Part shown: piece after piece, positions 43,699-56,967 of the stretch
Position numbering within the stretch: the first letter of the stretch is position 1
How the letters are laid out: every line of letters starts with the position of its first letter
DNA from: Cladosporium sp. IMV 00045
Lineage: Eukaryota > Ascomycota > Dothideomycetes > Cladosporiales > Cladosporiaceae
DNA: 64,000 bases
NCBI GenBank assembly: GCA_001931905.2
Contig: MSJI02000800.1
Coordinates: forward strand, 36,301-100,300
Reading direction: 5' to 3'
Notes under the pieces: model-generated
Seen by the model: the letters and a program-made list of their open reading frames with translations, nothing else
Database searches by the model: none
Told to the model about the DNA's origin: nothing
Position numbers and translations under genes: made by a program

Positions 43699-44086
43699 TT
43701 TGTGGACCCTGTAAAAGTTTGGTGGGGAGGAGGAACACGAAGGAACACGAATGTTGACGGTGGAGTCGAATGATGTGCGGTACGGCCTTTCTTCAATTGT
43801 CGATTGTTGAAAAAACTTCGTCTTTGGTCTATATTCTTAGGAAGGCGTCGCCTTTCAGGAGTGGTAATTCCTGTCGGCAGTCGCGGTCCCGACGCCACCG
43901 GCCGCATTTGGACTCTGACCCATGGGTCTAGATGCGAGCTAATATAGAGTAAAGGTATGCTTGCCAATTATCGTTTGGAAAACCGAGAGCAATAAGAGCA
44001 GGCGATAAGCGCAGAAAATAAACTAATTTTCCAGAAAATGGCATGTACGATATTTACAAAGTTTGAAAACACATGTGCCAGCCCGC
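43699..44086. other. Spacer between the two tandem GH135 genes
   Basis: This 388-bp spacer separates copy B (upstream) from copy A on the minus strand, so it contains the copy B 3' end and the copy A promoter. An open frame at 43629-43967 has no domain and does not supply a signal peptide for copy A. Confidence 0.45.
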
Positions 44087-45063
44087 TCAGGTTGGCACCG
44101 CATCAGTAAAACTGTCCCAACTTGCGCTGAAGGCCTCGTAATAGTTTGTGTCAGCCGTCGTAACGAAGAGATATTCTGCGTGGAGACTGAGACTGTCCAC
44201 GAATTTTTGCATGTTGATCTTCGAGGGCACGGAATGCACCATGAAGCTGTACTCCGACCGGTCTCCAGAGAGTGAGGTCAGATCGTCTTCCAGCGTCTTG
44301 TATTCGTCGAAAGACTGCTCGAATACGACTGTGATATCAGTCGTGTCTAAATCAAGTCCACTGTCAGGGATGACGCCTGGGTTGTGGATGATCTGGAAGC
44401 TTGTTAGTACGATTCTGTTCAGATTCCTGTGGACAACGACTCACAGTCTTCTCCCCCTGAATCCCGGTAGCATCTCGCACGGCATTGTTGGCCTCCTGCA
44501 TGTACGTGGCATGCTCGGCCGTATACTCATGAGGTGCTTCGTCGAAAAAGATTCCATGCATCTCGATGCCTTGCGAGCTATTGGCCCAGCCAGAATACGT
44601 TCTTATGTCCTGAAGGACATCGTCGAGAGTGCGATTACCATAGCCGGTCCTCACGTATCCCACTGTTCTCGCATTAGGGAAAGAATTGAGTCTCTGAATG
44701 GCTGGGAGGTAATCCTCGTTGGGCAACGAAGAGTCTCCAGGTCCGCTGTCAGGATTGACAATAATGGTGTAATTGAGGCTTGACGTCGCGTTCAGACTAT
44801 TGGACAATTAGATAATGGTCTTGAAGATCCAGTTTGACCACATACGCATCGTATAGAGGCTCCCATGCATCTCCGAGAGGGTAGATGTACAGTGGCAATA
44901 TGACAGATGATGCCAAGCCTTTCGACTTGTGCCTCCCAGACAAGATTACTGCAGGCGGAACGATGACAACAATAAGCACCACCAGAATAATGAGTGACAA
45001 TATAATCCAAAATCGTCGTGAGCGTTGTTTCTGCCGGTGGGCAGCCCGTCGTGGTGCCTCCAT
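44087..45063 (-). CDS. sph3: GH135 spherulin-4/Sph3 family hydrolase, copy B (type II membrane protein)
   Basis: Three exons, 45063-44846, 44796-44445 and 44392-44087, with introns of 49 nt (GTATGT...AATAG) and 52 nt (GTGAGT...CCAG preceded by TACTAAC), give 291 residues. A basic cytosolic start (RRAAHRQKQRSRR) leads into one anchor helix at about 19-41 (WIILSLIILVVLIVVIVPPAV), so the catalytic domain faces the lumen or outside, as reported for A. fumigatus Sph3. Domain motifs are SVILPLYIYPLGDAWEPL, YTIIVNPDSGPGD (82-94), TVGYVRTGYGNR, GIFFDEAP with D158-E159, the HNPGVIPD block at 193-200 and TVVFEQSF with E215. Introns occupy the same positions and phases as in copy A, which indicates duplication. 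This topology makes it the best candidate for the orthologue of sph3. Confidence 0.9.
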
Positions 45064-46255
45064 GGTCGAGGATGTAGCCGCTGCCTTGGTCGAGAGAGTC
45101 TCTGCTCTACGAGAAAATGTGCATGGAAACTTGCTGCTCAAACGCACTCACTGTAAGCCGCAGTACCTTCTTAGTCGTGTGCGAGCCCAACGGGATCCCT
45201 AGCAAATGCTTCAACCGCAAGCACGTTATTGCCACCGTGTTCCTGGAAGCACGTCGCTGCGGCGCAGCTTTGGGCTATTCCAAGGACATGCGATCTCCGG
45301 CGCGGCGAGCCGCTGGCCCATCGTTCGAGAAGCTCGTATGTGAGGTACCAGTGGGGTCACCATTCTGATCATGGCAAGGTCCGCTCGTCTTCCAGGCGAG
45401 ACCCTCCCAGCTTGGCAAGGATTACTCGATTGAGTGTCTGCTACGGCACCTGGCCATCGAGGCCACCAGCGCTGGTATGAGTGGTGGGCCTGGCGTGATC
45501 AATTGTGCCAGCGTCAAGGCGGCAGTAGTGCCAGCGAGGTCCTTCAGGCTTCGGTGCATCAGCAGGCGATGGACAGGGGATGATACATGCTGAAGCGGCA
45601 GAAAATAGACTTCGCCGCTAACGAATTAGACTTGATGAGCCCTCTTTTGATCTCAGCCGTTCGAATCCGTGCGAGTACCAAGGCGCCGTCAGGTTTTACC
45701 CGGGACCATACCCTTGTTGCTGCTAGGACCTGGCACAGATCCTCCCGCTGTTGCATCTTCAACACGAAAAACATGCAGCTTGTACCTTGGATGTATGCTT
45801 GCTAGTGCCCGCAGCCTGCAGACCACACCTCCGCTGAGGACACGCGCCACCAGGGGCGACAAGGTCTAAAGTTGGCTCGGTCGAAGCGAGCGTCCCAGTG
45901 AGGTAATCGAGTTAGTCGAAGCAGCAGTCTGCTGTTTCGGGCCATCTTTCGATCGGGAGCTGCTGACCACTACCATGGCCCGCCAGCGAACATCCAAAGG
46001 GCCCCTATAGCACCACCGTGCCATTTCGCCCGTGCTCATAGCTTGGGGCAACTAGGCATCCCGAGGATCGCTCTGGTCTTCTGAAGGTTTGTCACGTCTG
46101 CCAGCCATATGTTCGGTCTACTGCATCATATCGCTGCTGGCGATCACTGCAACATCCACGCAGACACCACCTTTCTTTTCCTTCATACCCTCATCTAATC
46201 TCTTTTCCTTGTGTTGTCCTCTTTCGTTTCCTTATCCATCCACGCACTATTGGCC
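45064..46255. promoter_or_regulatory. Divergent sph3-like / gtb3 intergenic region
   Basis: About 1.2 kb separates the divergent starts of copy B and the giant glycosyltransferase. Bases 46160-46250 form a C/T-rich leader before the gtb3 ATG. No gene was recognised. If the GAG genes are co-regulated, shared sites would be expected here. Confidence 0.4.
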
Positions 46256-49200
46256 ATGGCGAAGCCAGAGTACCTTGGCCTGTCGGCAAATGGCTGGCAT
46301 GTAATGATTGATGACTGGTGGGACTTTGTATGTGCACCCCCATGGCTTCGCTAGGTATCAATGATTTGCTAACGAGGAATTGTCCAACAGGCTCTTGCCG
46401 GTCTTGCTTTGTTTGGCGTTGTGTCTGGCTTTCTGTATGGAATTGTTGTCTTGTATCTTAAGATCAAGCAATACCGCCGCAGCCGCAACGATCGATCCAA
46501 GCAGCTTCCTAAAGCTACCGCACAATACTTTGAGGAGCTTAAGGCAAACACACAGCCTTTTGGCCCTCCACAAGACACTTCAAAGGCTCCGACTTCCTTC
46601 GGCGTTTTCCTGGGCAATTTGTCGTCTCCGCCTACGCCGAACCAGGCTCGTCTTCTCACAACATGGGATCTTGTTGTCCTGGATCCTCTGCGCCCCGGAG
46701 TCCTCGAGGGTATTTCCACTGAGAATTGTACCGCCTCTCATCGTCTAGGCCGACTTGACGTTAATGCTGTCGTTGCATTCGATCGCAGCTCTGGAAACCA
46801 CGACGACTCACGCGTCCTGAGCATCCTCGACTCGACTATTGCCACGAAGTGGCGACGCCCGCAAGACACGCAGTCTCCATTCACTGGTATCTTGCTCGCA
46901 AATTGGCAGTCAGAGATTACGCCCGTGGTTCTGAACGAGTTGATCAAATATCTGAAGTCACTCGAATTTGATGTCTGGCTCGAGGCCGCGCCCCCGGCCT
47001 ACCTCACTGAGCAGGAGTGCAAGGAAATCGATATCTCGCTTGTCCGAGGTATTGTCTGCCGTAATGGCACCATCATGTACAACGGTGACCGTCGGAACTA
47101 CTTCCAAATGGCGGACATGCGCCGCACACAGCGTGCTTTGGCTAAGCACATGTCTCTCGGCGGCAAGACTCTGATGATGTGGGAGACAATCGATGACCAA
47201 GTTGAGCTGACCCACTCGGTCATCCAACGTAGCTTCAACTGGTGCCGGTTCAATACGACTGTTTCCTGGATCGGACCCGAAGCCGCCCTCAAAGATGCTG
47301 ATGTCGCGGAAGCAAAGACTATCAAGGGCGAGCCTCTTGGTGCTATGATGTGGCTGAAGAGCAATGAGATTATGGCTGTCCACGATACATGGCGAAAGAA
47401 CTTTACCATTGCACCGGAGTCAGCTGGTCATAATAGCGCTCTGAAGTCTCTCGAGGGTCTTATCCCCAACTTGTCGTCTCAATTGGCCGTGATGCCATCG
47501 AGTGACCCCTTCCGCGATGGTAGCCAAGTCATCTTGAACGGCGACTTCGACGGTCGCTTTCCAGCACAGTCTCAAAAAGCACCATTCTCTTACTCATATC
47601 GCGGAGAAGACTACACTGGTCTAGGCTGCTTTCAGCTTGGGCTTGATGCTTCAGCTGAAGACTTCGCCGAGCTGACCGAAGGTCAAAGGCGTTTGAAAGA
47701 TCTGAACCTCCTTGATCGAGTTCAACCTGACAAGCTCAAAGAATTTGCCGAGAAGATCAAAGGCTTGTACGACAAAGATCGCCAGTCATGGGAGTACTCG
47801 CCATATGACTCCCAGGCTGTCCGAGATCTGGTCGACCAACTCTGTTCCGCCACGGGTACCGATGACGATATGCTGAAGGTCTACACTGGCATGCACTCCG
47901 GTTTCCACCATGGTACCCACCACCAGTACTGGGGTCTGCACGACGTGGACCCGGTGACTGGTAGCACGGAAATATACATCTCTTTGAAGACCACAGACCG
48001 CGCTGGAACGCTTCTGCACACTTTCCTTTCCAGCAGGCAATACACCAGATCTCAATGTTTCATGGCAGAGGTCAGCCTCGCTGAGCAGACCGAGTCTTTG
48101 CACGAGAAATGGCAACTCCCTGATCGTATCGTCAAAGACGTTGAGGGCCTCTCATCTACTGAGCTCATCCTACTCGCTCAACGCCTCACCTTCGCCAAAG
48201 ACGAGGCCATTGGAAACATGCGCGCCAACGTCCTGGCTCTTGTTGAGAACCGTCTGATTGACATTCCAACAATCCAACAGCTGAGGGAACAGAACACCAA
48301 TCTGTACTTACGTGATCAAATCTCCGTGGAGGACCTCATTGGTGCCCGTCTCGCCTGGCACCGCGAGCGTGGTTGTCAGCACCCTGACCAGAGTGCTGCC
48401 GTCTCCGTATTCCGTCAAGTACAGGCGAAACTGGCAGGTGTCCTTATCAGAGGCGAGGCTGAGCACATATCCCAAATGGAGACAGTGCTTGAACGCATGA
48501 TTCAGCCGGGCAAAATTGATGCAGCAGCTGACATTCTCGCACTATCCATCTTCTGTGCATTCAGAAAGCTAGCGATTGAGGAGGTCTACCTTGAGATCCT
48601 CGATCGCAACCCTCTTCCCAACGCTCACCCTGATCAGGCCGCATGCTTTGCGGAGATGTTCGCACTTGGCTCACAGTGCGAGACGTACTTTGACATGACG
48701 TCCAACGTGATCGGAAGGATTCTGGCCGACAAGCAACAAGCTTACTACATGCAGCACCAACCTCCAAAACGCGACGACAAGGCAACAGAAGTTCCGACAG
48801 CCTATGCGTCCACCTTGGTCGACGAGGATCCTGCATATGGGCAAGCGCCACTGCCCTGGTACTATCAGGTAACATTCCTCGGTATCTTTGCCGTGCCTGC
48901 TCTCATCGACATCTTGTTGTTGACGACCATTGGACGCGGATTGTACTTGTCCACTTACATGAGCGAGATCGAGAAGACTATGGCAACAGCTGGTCTGATG
49001 TTCGGCCTTCTTCTCACTGGTGCGATTGGTACCTGGATTGGCAACGGCGGAAGCTATTATCTACACTCTATGGCATTCCCTGTGATGAACATGTTCGTCA
49101 TCACGCGATTCATCGCCGGAACAGCAGTCTGCCTCGTTGTTGGCATTGGCGGCATGATCGTCATCGGCATCATCAAGACCTTCTACGGAGGATTCATCTT

Positions 49201-52200
49201 CCTCTTCTACTTCTTCGCCATGTCCACTTACTTGACGATGCTGGCTACGCTAGCCATCTACCAGTTCCCGGGCTTCATGTTCCAGTCAGGTCGGTTGACT
49301 ACCGTCAAATGCATGCCAATCTTGGCAATCTCGCCAATTGTCACCCTTTGGGCCGGACATGACCACATCGTTTATCCCGTTGTCCTCAGCACCTTCTTGG
49401 TCACTTTGGTTCTTGGATCTCGCGGAGTTTTCTACCGTTGGGGTTCATGGTACCTCGGTGTTGTCGTTTACTCCGACACCGATATTGTGAACTGGTACAC
49501 AGAGGTCACTCCCGCAGAAGAGCTGCCAAAAGGCGTGTCAGATCTTGGTCCCACACCTCTTCCTAGATCCAAAGTCTTCGCAGAGGTCCAAAAGGAACTC
49601 CACCGCAAACCCTGGCAGAAGCCCACCTCAGACAAGATGATTAAGGACCTCGCTGAGAGCTACGAGGCCACTTGCTTCCTTATGGACTGGTATTGCAAGT
49701 ACTCTAGGACAAAGATGCCCTACCCATACAGTCCCACTTGGAATCTTCAGTGCAAGACTGCAATCGACACGCTGAAGGAGATGCAGAAAGGTCTCAAGCT
49801 ACACAATGCCTTCGTCCATTGGCGTGCCGGTGGTCCTGAAGTCTGGTGTGGTGTTCTGTACTTCGTCATTGCTCTCATGGATAAGTGGGTAGCCTTGCTG
49901 TCAGGCGGCTCCCTTGTTGGTCTGTCCGCTGCTGACAGCGAGATCTTCCGCCTGGCTGTCGGTTTCGGTCTGTCCTACTATCTGGTTGCTGCCGTTTGTC
50001 TCGATGCTGTCGCCACTCCCCTATGGGCTAAAGCGAACAAAAAGACCGACCAGCCTATTTCGTCTCTTGCATATCTCAAGCAAGTTGCCATCAACGACGC
50101 AAGAGCAAGGCGCAAGCTTTACTGGACAAACTGGGCGAAGTTTTTCTTCTCTCACGTCTGGGGACTGGCTATCGCTGCAGCTTTGATGTGGACCTTCGAG
50201 AACTCTCGTCCCGCTACCATCATGTTCATGGCTTATGTTGGTGCTTACACCGGTCTGCTCTGTTACCAGTACAACAGAATTTACACCGGATCGCTTGCAA
50301 TGGGCGACTTGATGATTTCGGCAATATCAGGTATTCTGATTGGCACCCTCATGCAACGCTTCTTGCCATACTTCATGTATAGCAGCGTGATTGCTCTCGC
50401 ATGTGCTACTTGGATGTCTGCGATTCTTTCTATCAGGACTGCTAAAGTTGGCTGGCCATCTTTCAAGAAGCCCAAGGCTGTCACCAAATCCACCGTTGGG
50501 AGATTCTACTACAGTGCTCTTGGTCCAGACACCGGATTCTCGCAAAGGACTCTTCGCGAGACTTACGAGGCGCTCTGCGCACTGGAGGCAGAATACAGGT
50601 TCAAGATCGACCCCAACACTCATCCCGGTGTCGAAGTTATGCAGATTTTGAGGGCTCAAAGCACCGCACAGCACCCGGAGAGCGTCCAAAATGCTTTCCC
50701 ATCTGCTATCTCGCTGGTCGCTGAAGCAACTTCGTTGTGGCAAAGCGGAAACATCACCATCGATCTTGTCCCGGCACGTCACTTCCTGCAACAGGAGCAG
50801 AAACTTCGTGCTGTCTCTCGCGTTTCTGATGGTCAGCTTCACATCATGGTCCTCGTTGGTCTCGATCTCACTGGCGGTGAGTGGGTGGCGGATATCCGCC
50901 GTAACTGCAAGGTCATTGCCGAAGCCATGGTTCAGGCTGCAGCAGAGGCTCGCTTCGCTTTCTCTCGCGACCACTCCAATCTGGCTGAGCTGCTCGCTGT
51001 GGAGCATGTTGGCAGCGGATTTGGTGATGCACAGCTATCTCTGCCCGAAGGCATCAAGCGTCAACTCGAGTGGTCTACGGCCGAGCGTTCAAGAATCATG
51101 AAGACTGGCGAGCAGGAAGTCTTGCGCTACCTCATTCTTGGCCTCGATTGCGATACCGAGTGGGACCTCCTTCCAGAGAACATCAGGTCCACTCTCTTGA
51201 AGAGATGTCTTGGTGATCAATGTGATATCACAGACGGCCAGGGCGATTGGATGCGTTCAAGATTTTGCAAGAACGCTGGAGCAGACTTGGAGACGCACTT
51301 CGCCCGCTGCAACCTTGGTGCTTCCTTGGCAGCAGACATCACCGATTACGCCAAAGCTGTTGATGCCGACTACCACTATCAAGACCGCTCTGAGCCAACA
51401 GATGCCGAGTACCAGAAGTTCATCGGCGCTGTTGTGAACGAAGCAGGACCGACGGCTGACTCAAGCTGGCGCGAGAAGATGGCTTGGCCCATCATTACCG
51501 TGGTACATGCCATTCGGGTCACGATCAAGTTCTTCGTTGTGTCTATTGTGGCAGACCCCGAGTTCCAGAGAGAACTGGACTATGTCATCAAGGACAAGAC
51601 TGTCCTCCTTCGTTGGCCCGCAAGACTTGTTCTCAATGGAATCTGGATGTACTGCAAAGCGCTGCAAACACTTCTCTTGCCTCCGTTCATGTTTTACAAG
51701 CGCGAGAAGATTCAGACACTTCGCAGCAACATGAAGGGTATCAGAACCGCCATCCAGCGCAAGAAAGTTACTATTGAAGGACTCAGAGGCCCTTCGACCG
51801 GTTTCTTCAAGCAAAAGCCTGACAACAACGTTGAGTTCTATCACTACTCTGGTCGCCATGAGATTCAACCAGAAACTCTCGGCCAGTTGATTGCCATCAA
51901 CACATACTCCAACAAGATGCTCCTCCGCCGCCGTGAGGAGTACACCAAGGAGGCTGTCTCCAACGTTTACACCTACGAATACCAGGATGGCGCTGCCAAC
52001 GGAACAAGTCTTCCCGTGTCTCGCAACTGCGTCGAAGGTGACCGTGCAGGGCACTCAATCTATTACGACGACAGAGGTTATGTTACGAATGGATCGTACA
52101 TGAAGGATGGCAATCGCGTCGACTTCACCTACCAATATCGCAAAAACGCCAGATTCGATGACGAGCTTCTCCGCGCAGAATACAAGCTTGCTCACATTAC

Positions 52201-54796
52201 CATGTCCGTTTCGTGGTGCGTACCGCCGCCCAAGCGTTCGGAGAAGCTTGACAAGTGGATTCCGAATCCCAAAGTCATGGAGGCCACTTTCACTCAGGGC
52301 GAGATGTCCTACTTCAGCAAATGGGACTACGAGCACAGGAGTCATCCCATCATCGAGACTACTCTTACCAGGTCAATGCCTGGACAGAGCAAGGTTGTTC
52401 AAGACAGTGAGACGCCGGATATGATCACCTACGACTGGTTTGGAGTCCTGAAGAAGCCGACAAACTGCAGTTTCATTGCCGACAACCCGCTCTTCTCCTT
52501 CAGCTCACCCAAGTCGAATATTGTTTCTCGCACTTTGGGCATGAACACCCAGGTCCACCCAGTCTCCACTGCCCTTGCGAGAACTCACTTGTGGCAGACC
52601 TGGAAAGGCGGCAAGGACGTTGATGCGGCGACCGTGAGGTATTTGGATGAGATGTCTCTCCGAGCTGACGCTGTCCTTCGCCCCTACTGGGCTGGCCGTG
52701 ACCTTGGTCAGCTTAGAGCAGCCTCTGAGTACCTCGATTCTCAAGCCGATGCCATCATGGCTAGGACTGACATGGACCCTGAGATCAGTTCTTGGTCTGC
52801 CATTGCCTACAAATACAGCGATCTCAGCACTTTTGGCCAGGGTGGTGACTCTAGAATCAACACCAGGACTCAGGCGAATCAGATGCACGACAGCGACGAC
52901 ATTCTTCACGTCATCGCCATGGACACTGGCACCTGGCCTATCGAAGGTGGTGGTGTCTCCGCCTGCCGCAGAGACATGGTGAACGACCTCAAGACCATCA
53001 GATGGCACGTCGTCGCCGAGTCTGCCAATGACTACAGTGTTCCCAAGTTCCAGATCGAGAGAAACGTCCAGTCGCTCTCTATTCTCCCTCTGTGGGGTCT
53101 TGACTACTTGACTCCTATTCATGGTGTCTTCCAGGACTCTCTTGACGCTGCCGTGCAACGTCGCTCTCACGCTACCAGAGATGAAGACATCAGGAAGCAT
53201 TTCTTCCCGATCCTGACAAGTTTGGTCAAGTGCTCTCGTGCAATCAAGTTCACTCACGCTCATATCGAAGAGGCTACTCGTGCGCTTTTGGACCTCAATG
53301 CGTACTTTGAGAACCGTCACTGGACCGACGTTTGGATGAGCCCCATTGTCAAGGAGAAGTGGCAAGAGCTTTGGCTCACAGAAGACATGGAGAACACTCG
53401 TCCTATCTCCCAGTGGCTGGACGCCGAGCGCCCAACTCTCCTTCACCTCGACAACGCTCTCGACATGTGGCACCGCTACCTCTTCATCTTTGCACTTCCT
53501 GTCCCAGAGAGGCTTCCCGACGTCTTCCAGGCATCTCACCACTTCGCTGGTGCCTCCTTTGGTGTACTCTGCAAGATGAAGCGCAACTGCACCTTCCACG
53601 TCTGGGATCACTGCATCAGCTGGAGAGAGGTGACCGTCTTCCTGTCCTCGGCCATGTCCTTTGATGCACCTTTCGTCTGCACCTCACTCATCTCCTTGTC
53701 CCGCATGACCTCGACGCTGATTCTTCACTACGCCGATGTCGTCCTCCCTTGCGCCGACTTCTTCAACCCTGGATGGGAAGTTGAAATTGGAACCCAGGAA
53801 GGCGCCCTCATGCACCGCAACACTTACGCTCGCAAGATTGACCCCGTCGTCAACGGAATCACCAACATGGAGAGGTACAAGCCCATCGAGACCATCAAGT
53901 CGAAGCGCCCCACCGTCACTATGCTGTCCCACGTCCGTTTCGTCAAGGACATCAAGAACGCCATTTTGGCCGCTGACATCATCGTCAATGACTGGGGCTT
54001 CAAGGACTATCAGCTTGACATCTACGGTGACATGGAGAAGGCACCTGCATACTCCGTCGAGTGTAAAGAGATTCTTGCATCCAAGGGTCTTCGTGACCAC
54101 GTTGCCCTCAAGGGTCTTGGTAACCCATCCAAGGTCTTGGAAGAGGCATGGATTTTCCTCAACTCCTCTATCTCGGAAGGTCTCCCGCTTGCCATGGGTG
54201 AAGCCGCTCTCTTCGGTGTTCCCGTCGTTTGTACGGACGTTGGTGCTTCTTTCCGCGTGGTGACCGATCCTGTCACCTGGAAGAAGTTCTCAGCCGTCGT
54301 CGCTCCTAACGACTCCTACTCTCTTGCAAAGGCCCAAGTCAACGTCCTGGGTATGCTCGACGAATGGGCCGAGTACACCGACGAGCCAGAAAACAGGCCC
54401 AAGCTCTCCCTGCGCCCCGGCAAGGACGAAGTGGCAAAGATCCAACAGCGCATGTACGACAAGGCCGAGTCCCGACGCAAGCTGGGAATGATGGGTCGCA
54501 ACAACGTCATCAACTCCTTCTCGTCCGAACGCTACCTGCGCGAGCACGAACAGCTCCTCTGGATCGGCAAGCTGCAGAGCCCCAGCTACCTCACGCGCTC
54601 TCGTCGCGCCGTTCCCATCTTCTCCAAATGGGGCAACAAGAGAGAAAGCGACAGCCCAAGTCTGCTCGCTCGCTCCGGTCGCTCTATGACCATGTCCAGA
54701 CCTACATCCACAAGAGCACCTTCCGCCTACTCCTTCAAGATCGAGCCCAAGGTTGCCCCCAAGAGCTCGCGTGTGGAGGCGCTCGACATGGTCTGA
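46256..54796 (+). CDS. gtb3: Giant membrane GT4 glycosyltransferase of the GAG pathway (Gtb3/GT4C type)
   Basis: Exon 1 (46256-46327, 24 codons ending WWDF) joins exon 2 (46391-54796) across a 63-nt intron (GTATGT, branch GCTAAC, acceptor ACAG), giving 2825 residues. Near the N-terminus there is one helix (ALFGVVSGFLYGIVVLYL), then a soluble domain at about 80-390 resembling barrel-type glycoside hydrolases (DLVVLDP, GILLANW, RGIVCRNG, LMMWETID). Two polytopic membrane blocks lie at about 847-1040 and 1172-1375. The C-terminus is a GT4 domain with NGITNMERYKP, VTMLSHVRFVKDIKNAI (about 2531), LDIYGDM and the E-x7-E motif SEGLPLAMGEAAL (E2620 and E2628). The expected role is polymerising UDP-Gal and UDP-GalNAc and exporting the chain through the plasma membrane. 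The frame is uninterrupted over 8.4 kb, which argues for strong selection. Confidence 0.9.
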
Positions 54797-56967
54797 GCAT
54801 CTTACTCGTCTTTTCTTTTCTTTTCCTTTTCTTTCCTTTTGCGTTTTGCCGCCAATCTGGCGAAAATGATCACGAACAAGCAAAATCTAATGTTTCTTTG
54901 TTGTACTAGTCGGTGTTCCGGGGGTTATCGTTTTAATGAGTTCCAGGAGTTACATGTTCAAAGGCGCATAGAGTGTACAGTATCCATCGACCTGAAGACA
55001 AATGTCAAAAAAACAGTACCTAGCAAAATTCAGACATCTTTACCTACAAACCGTTGCACAAAATCTCATTTCCCAATTACTGAGGTGAATCGGGATGTAT
55101 AGAACAGCTCACAATCTTTCGGGAAAGTGACGATGTCTTGCTCATCTGCTGCACCCGTGGAGCCGTTTGCAGTACATGTATGCTGTGACACAAGTCAGTT
55201 GTCGGAGAAAACAACATGAAGCAGTGTAACAACAACACTGAATCTTCCTCCAACGCAGTTTTGGGCCTGGGCTGTCGTATATTGCGCAGACGGGCTGTTG
55301 GCTTGGCTCAATATCTCTGCCGCTTTACGTTACCGTCTTTTGCAGTCTTGGTCGACTTCTTCGGGACGTTCGAAGGGGGAAGCGCTTGACCAAGACGCAA
55401 AGATACTTCTAGGCTTAAACGTGCGATGAATCAGGCTGCCGATTGATGCAGCTCATCAGCGTCTGCGAACTCAATGGCCATCCTCAAGCGATCCGAGAGG
55501 GGTTCAAGAGATCTACGGCGTCCGGAGTCCGCTGCACTTGCATGCCTGGAGGCTAGGCCATACATACTTCCGCCTCAGCCTCCTAGGTTTCTGGGGAAGA
55601 GTGTATTGGTTGCTGGGCGCGTCTGGCAATCGTAAGGTCTTCGTCGTCCACCTCATCACCGACTCGAGCATTAGCCCATCTCGGTCGAAACTCCTGGTAG
55701 TAACGCATTTTCAGTTCTGAGCGATCGATCGTCCACCCCCCCGGCGTGATGTGTGTTGAGAATTCAAGTGAAGTACAAAGTACTCTCGGTGCCGGCTCGG
55801 GCTGATCAAACAAACCACCTTCCAGCCCTGCCGCAGCTCCTCCACTGCCGCGAACTCCACAAGCGCCAACCCTGACAGCTGGCAGCAAGCAATCTCGCAG
55901 AACCTTCTCATGCTCCAGAAGAAATCTTAGCATCCGCTGCAATCTGCAGGAGAGAGCGAGAATTGCCGCCAAGTCATCGAAGATCACCAAGGGCGCTTTA
56001 GCAAATTGCGGGCGAAGACGATGCCGCTCTTGGATGTCTTGGCTTTGTTGCTCTGTTGAAATGTGTGGCTTGCCCAGAGTCCATGTTGGATGTTATGGGC
56101 GGCAACAGAGGACCACTTTGAGGGAGATGAGGCGAGCCGGGGGTGAACAGTATTCGATTCCGTGACGAATTGAGGTCGCTGTGGTGTTGGCTCATAGACC
56201 CAGATCTGCAGCAAACATTGAGTTCCTCAGGAGGTGGGTCATTTTGAGATGTTGCTTGCGACAAGTATCGCATCATGGCCATCCGAGCACTCGGTGTGCG
56301 ATCTGTCACTCTCGGACAATCATCAAGCAAACCGGCCCAATAGCAGTAAGTGAAGTATCGCGTACTTTGACCAAGGTCCTTCTAGGTTCGCGACGGAATA
56401 CTGCACCCGGTCTCGAAGTCGTCAATCAGGTCGCAGGGCTGAAATTGCAGGTGAGTTTGGTTGTTTCACATTCGCAGCCTCCCGCACTTCTGGCGCCGTT
56501 ACGCCGGGCATAGCGAGCACACTTCACCTCTCCTCCCCAGCGCCTAACCGCCACGCGACTGGCCACAACATCCTGCGCACTGCAAAATCTCTGCGAGTGT
56601 CATCTCCCTTGACGTGTGGGCTTGCACCGCAAAGTATGTTTCACGCAGTATGTACCTCTCCGCGGTTATACTCTGGAGTCTGGCCAGGTGCGTGTTCTTG
56701 GCCGGGGCTGGCCTCACGCCGCATCTGATGTGCCCTCTGTATACAAAAGGCTGGGTGTTTCGCTGCTCTGAAGAAAGGTAGGCTTTGTCTCTCGTGTCCT
56801 CTCACCTCGCCGATACTGTCGCTATCCAACCTGCGCTTTTGATAAGCTGCACCCAGTCATTCCTTCCAAACACTTGCCTTGACGGCATCCATTCACTCTT
56901 TTATCCAGCCAACGACTACTTTCCCGGACACAGTACGAGGAACAACACCCTCTTCATAACGACCATC
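54797..56967. other. Intergenic region between gtb3 and the secreted GH135 gene
   Basis: About 2.2 kb holds the gtb3 3' end and the promoter of GH135 copy C. A minus-strand open frame at 55583-55990 looks slightly coding-like near its end but has no ATG at its start and no recognised domain. No repeat or RNA gene was found. Confidence 0.4.

Noticed and set aside
52505..53611. 368-codon minus-strand open frame
   Set aside because: It lies entirely within the gtb3 exon and has no recognisable domain.
55583..55990. 135-codon minus-strand frame ending in a WTIDRSELKMRYYQEF-like segment
   Set aside because: The end looks faintly coding, but it lacks an ATG at its start and a known domain. It could be a relic of a fungal gene; RNA evidence would be needed.
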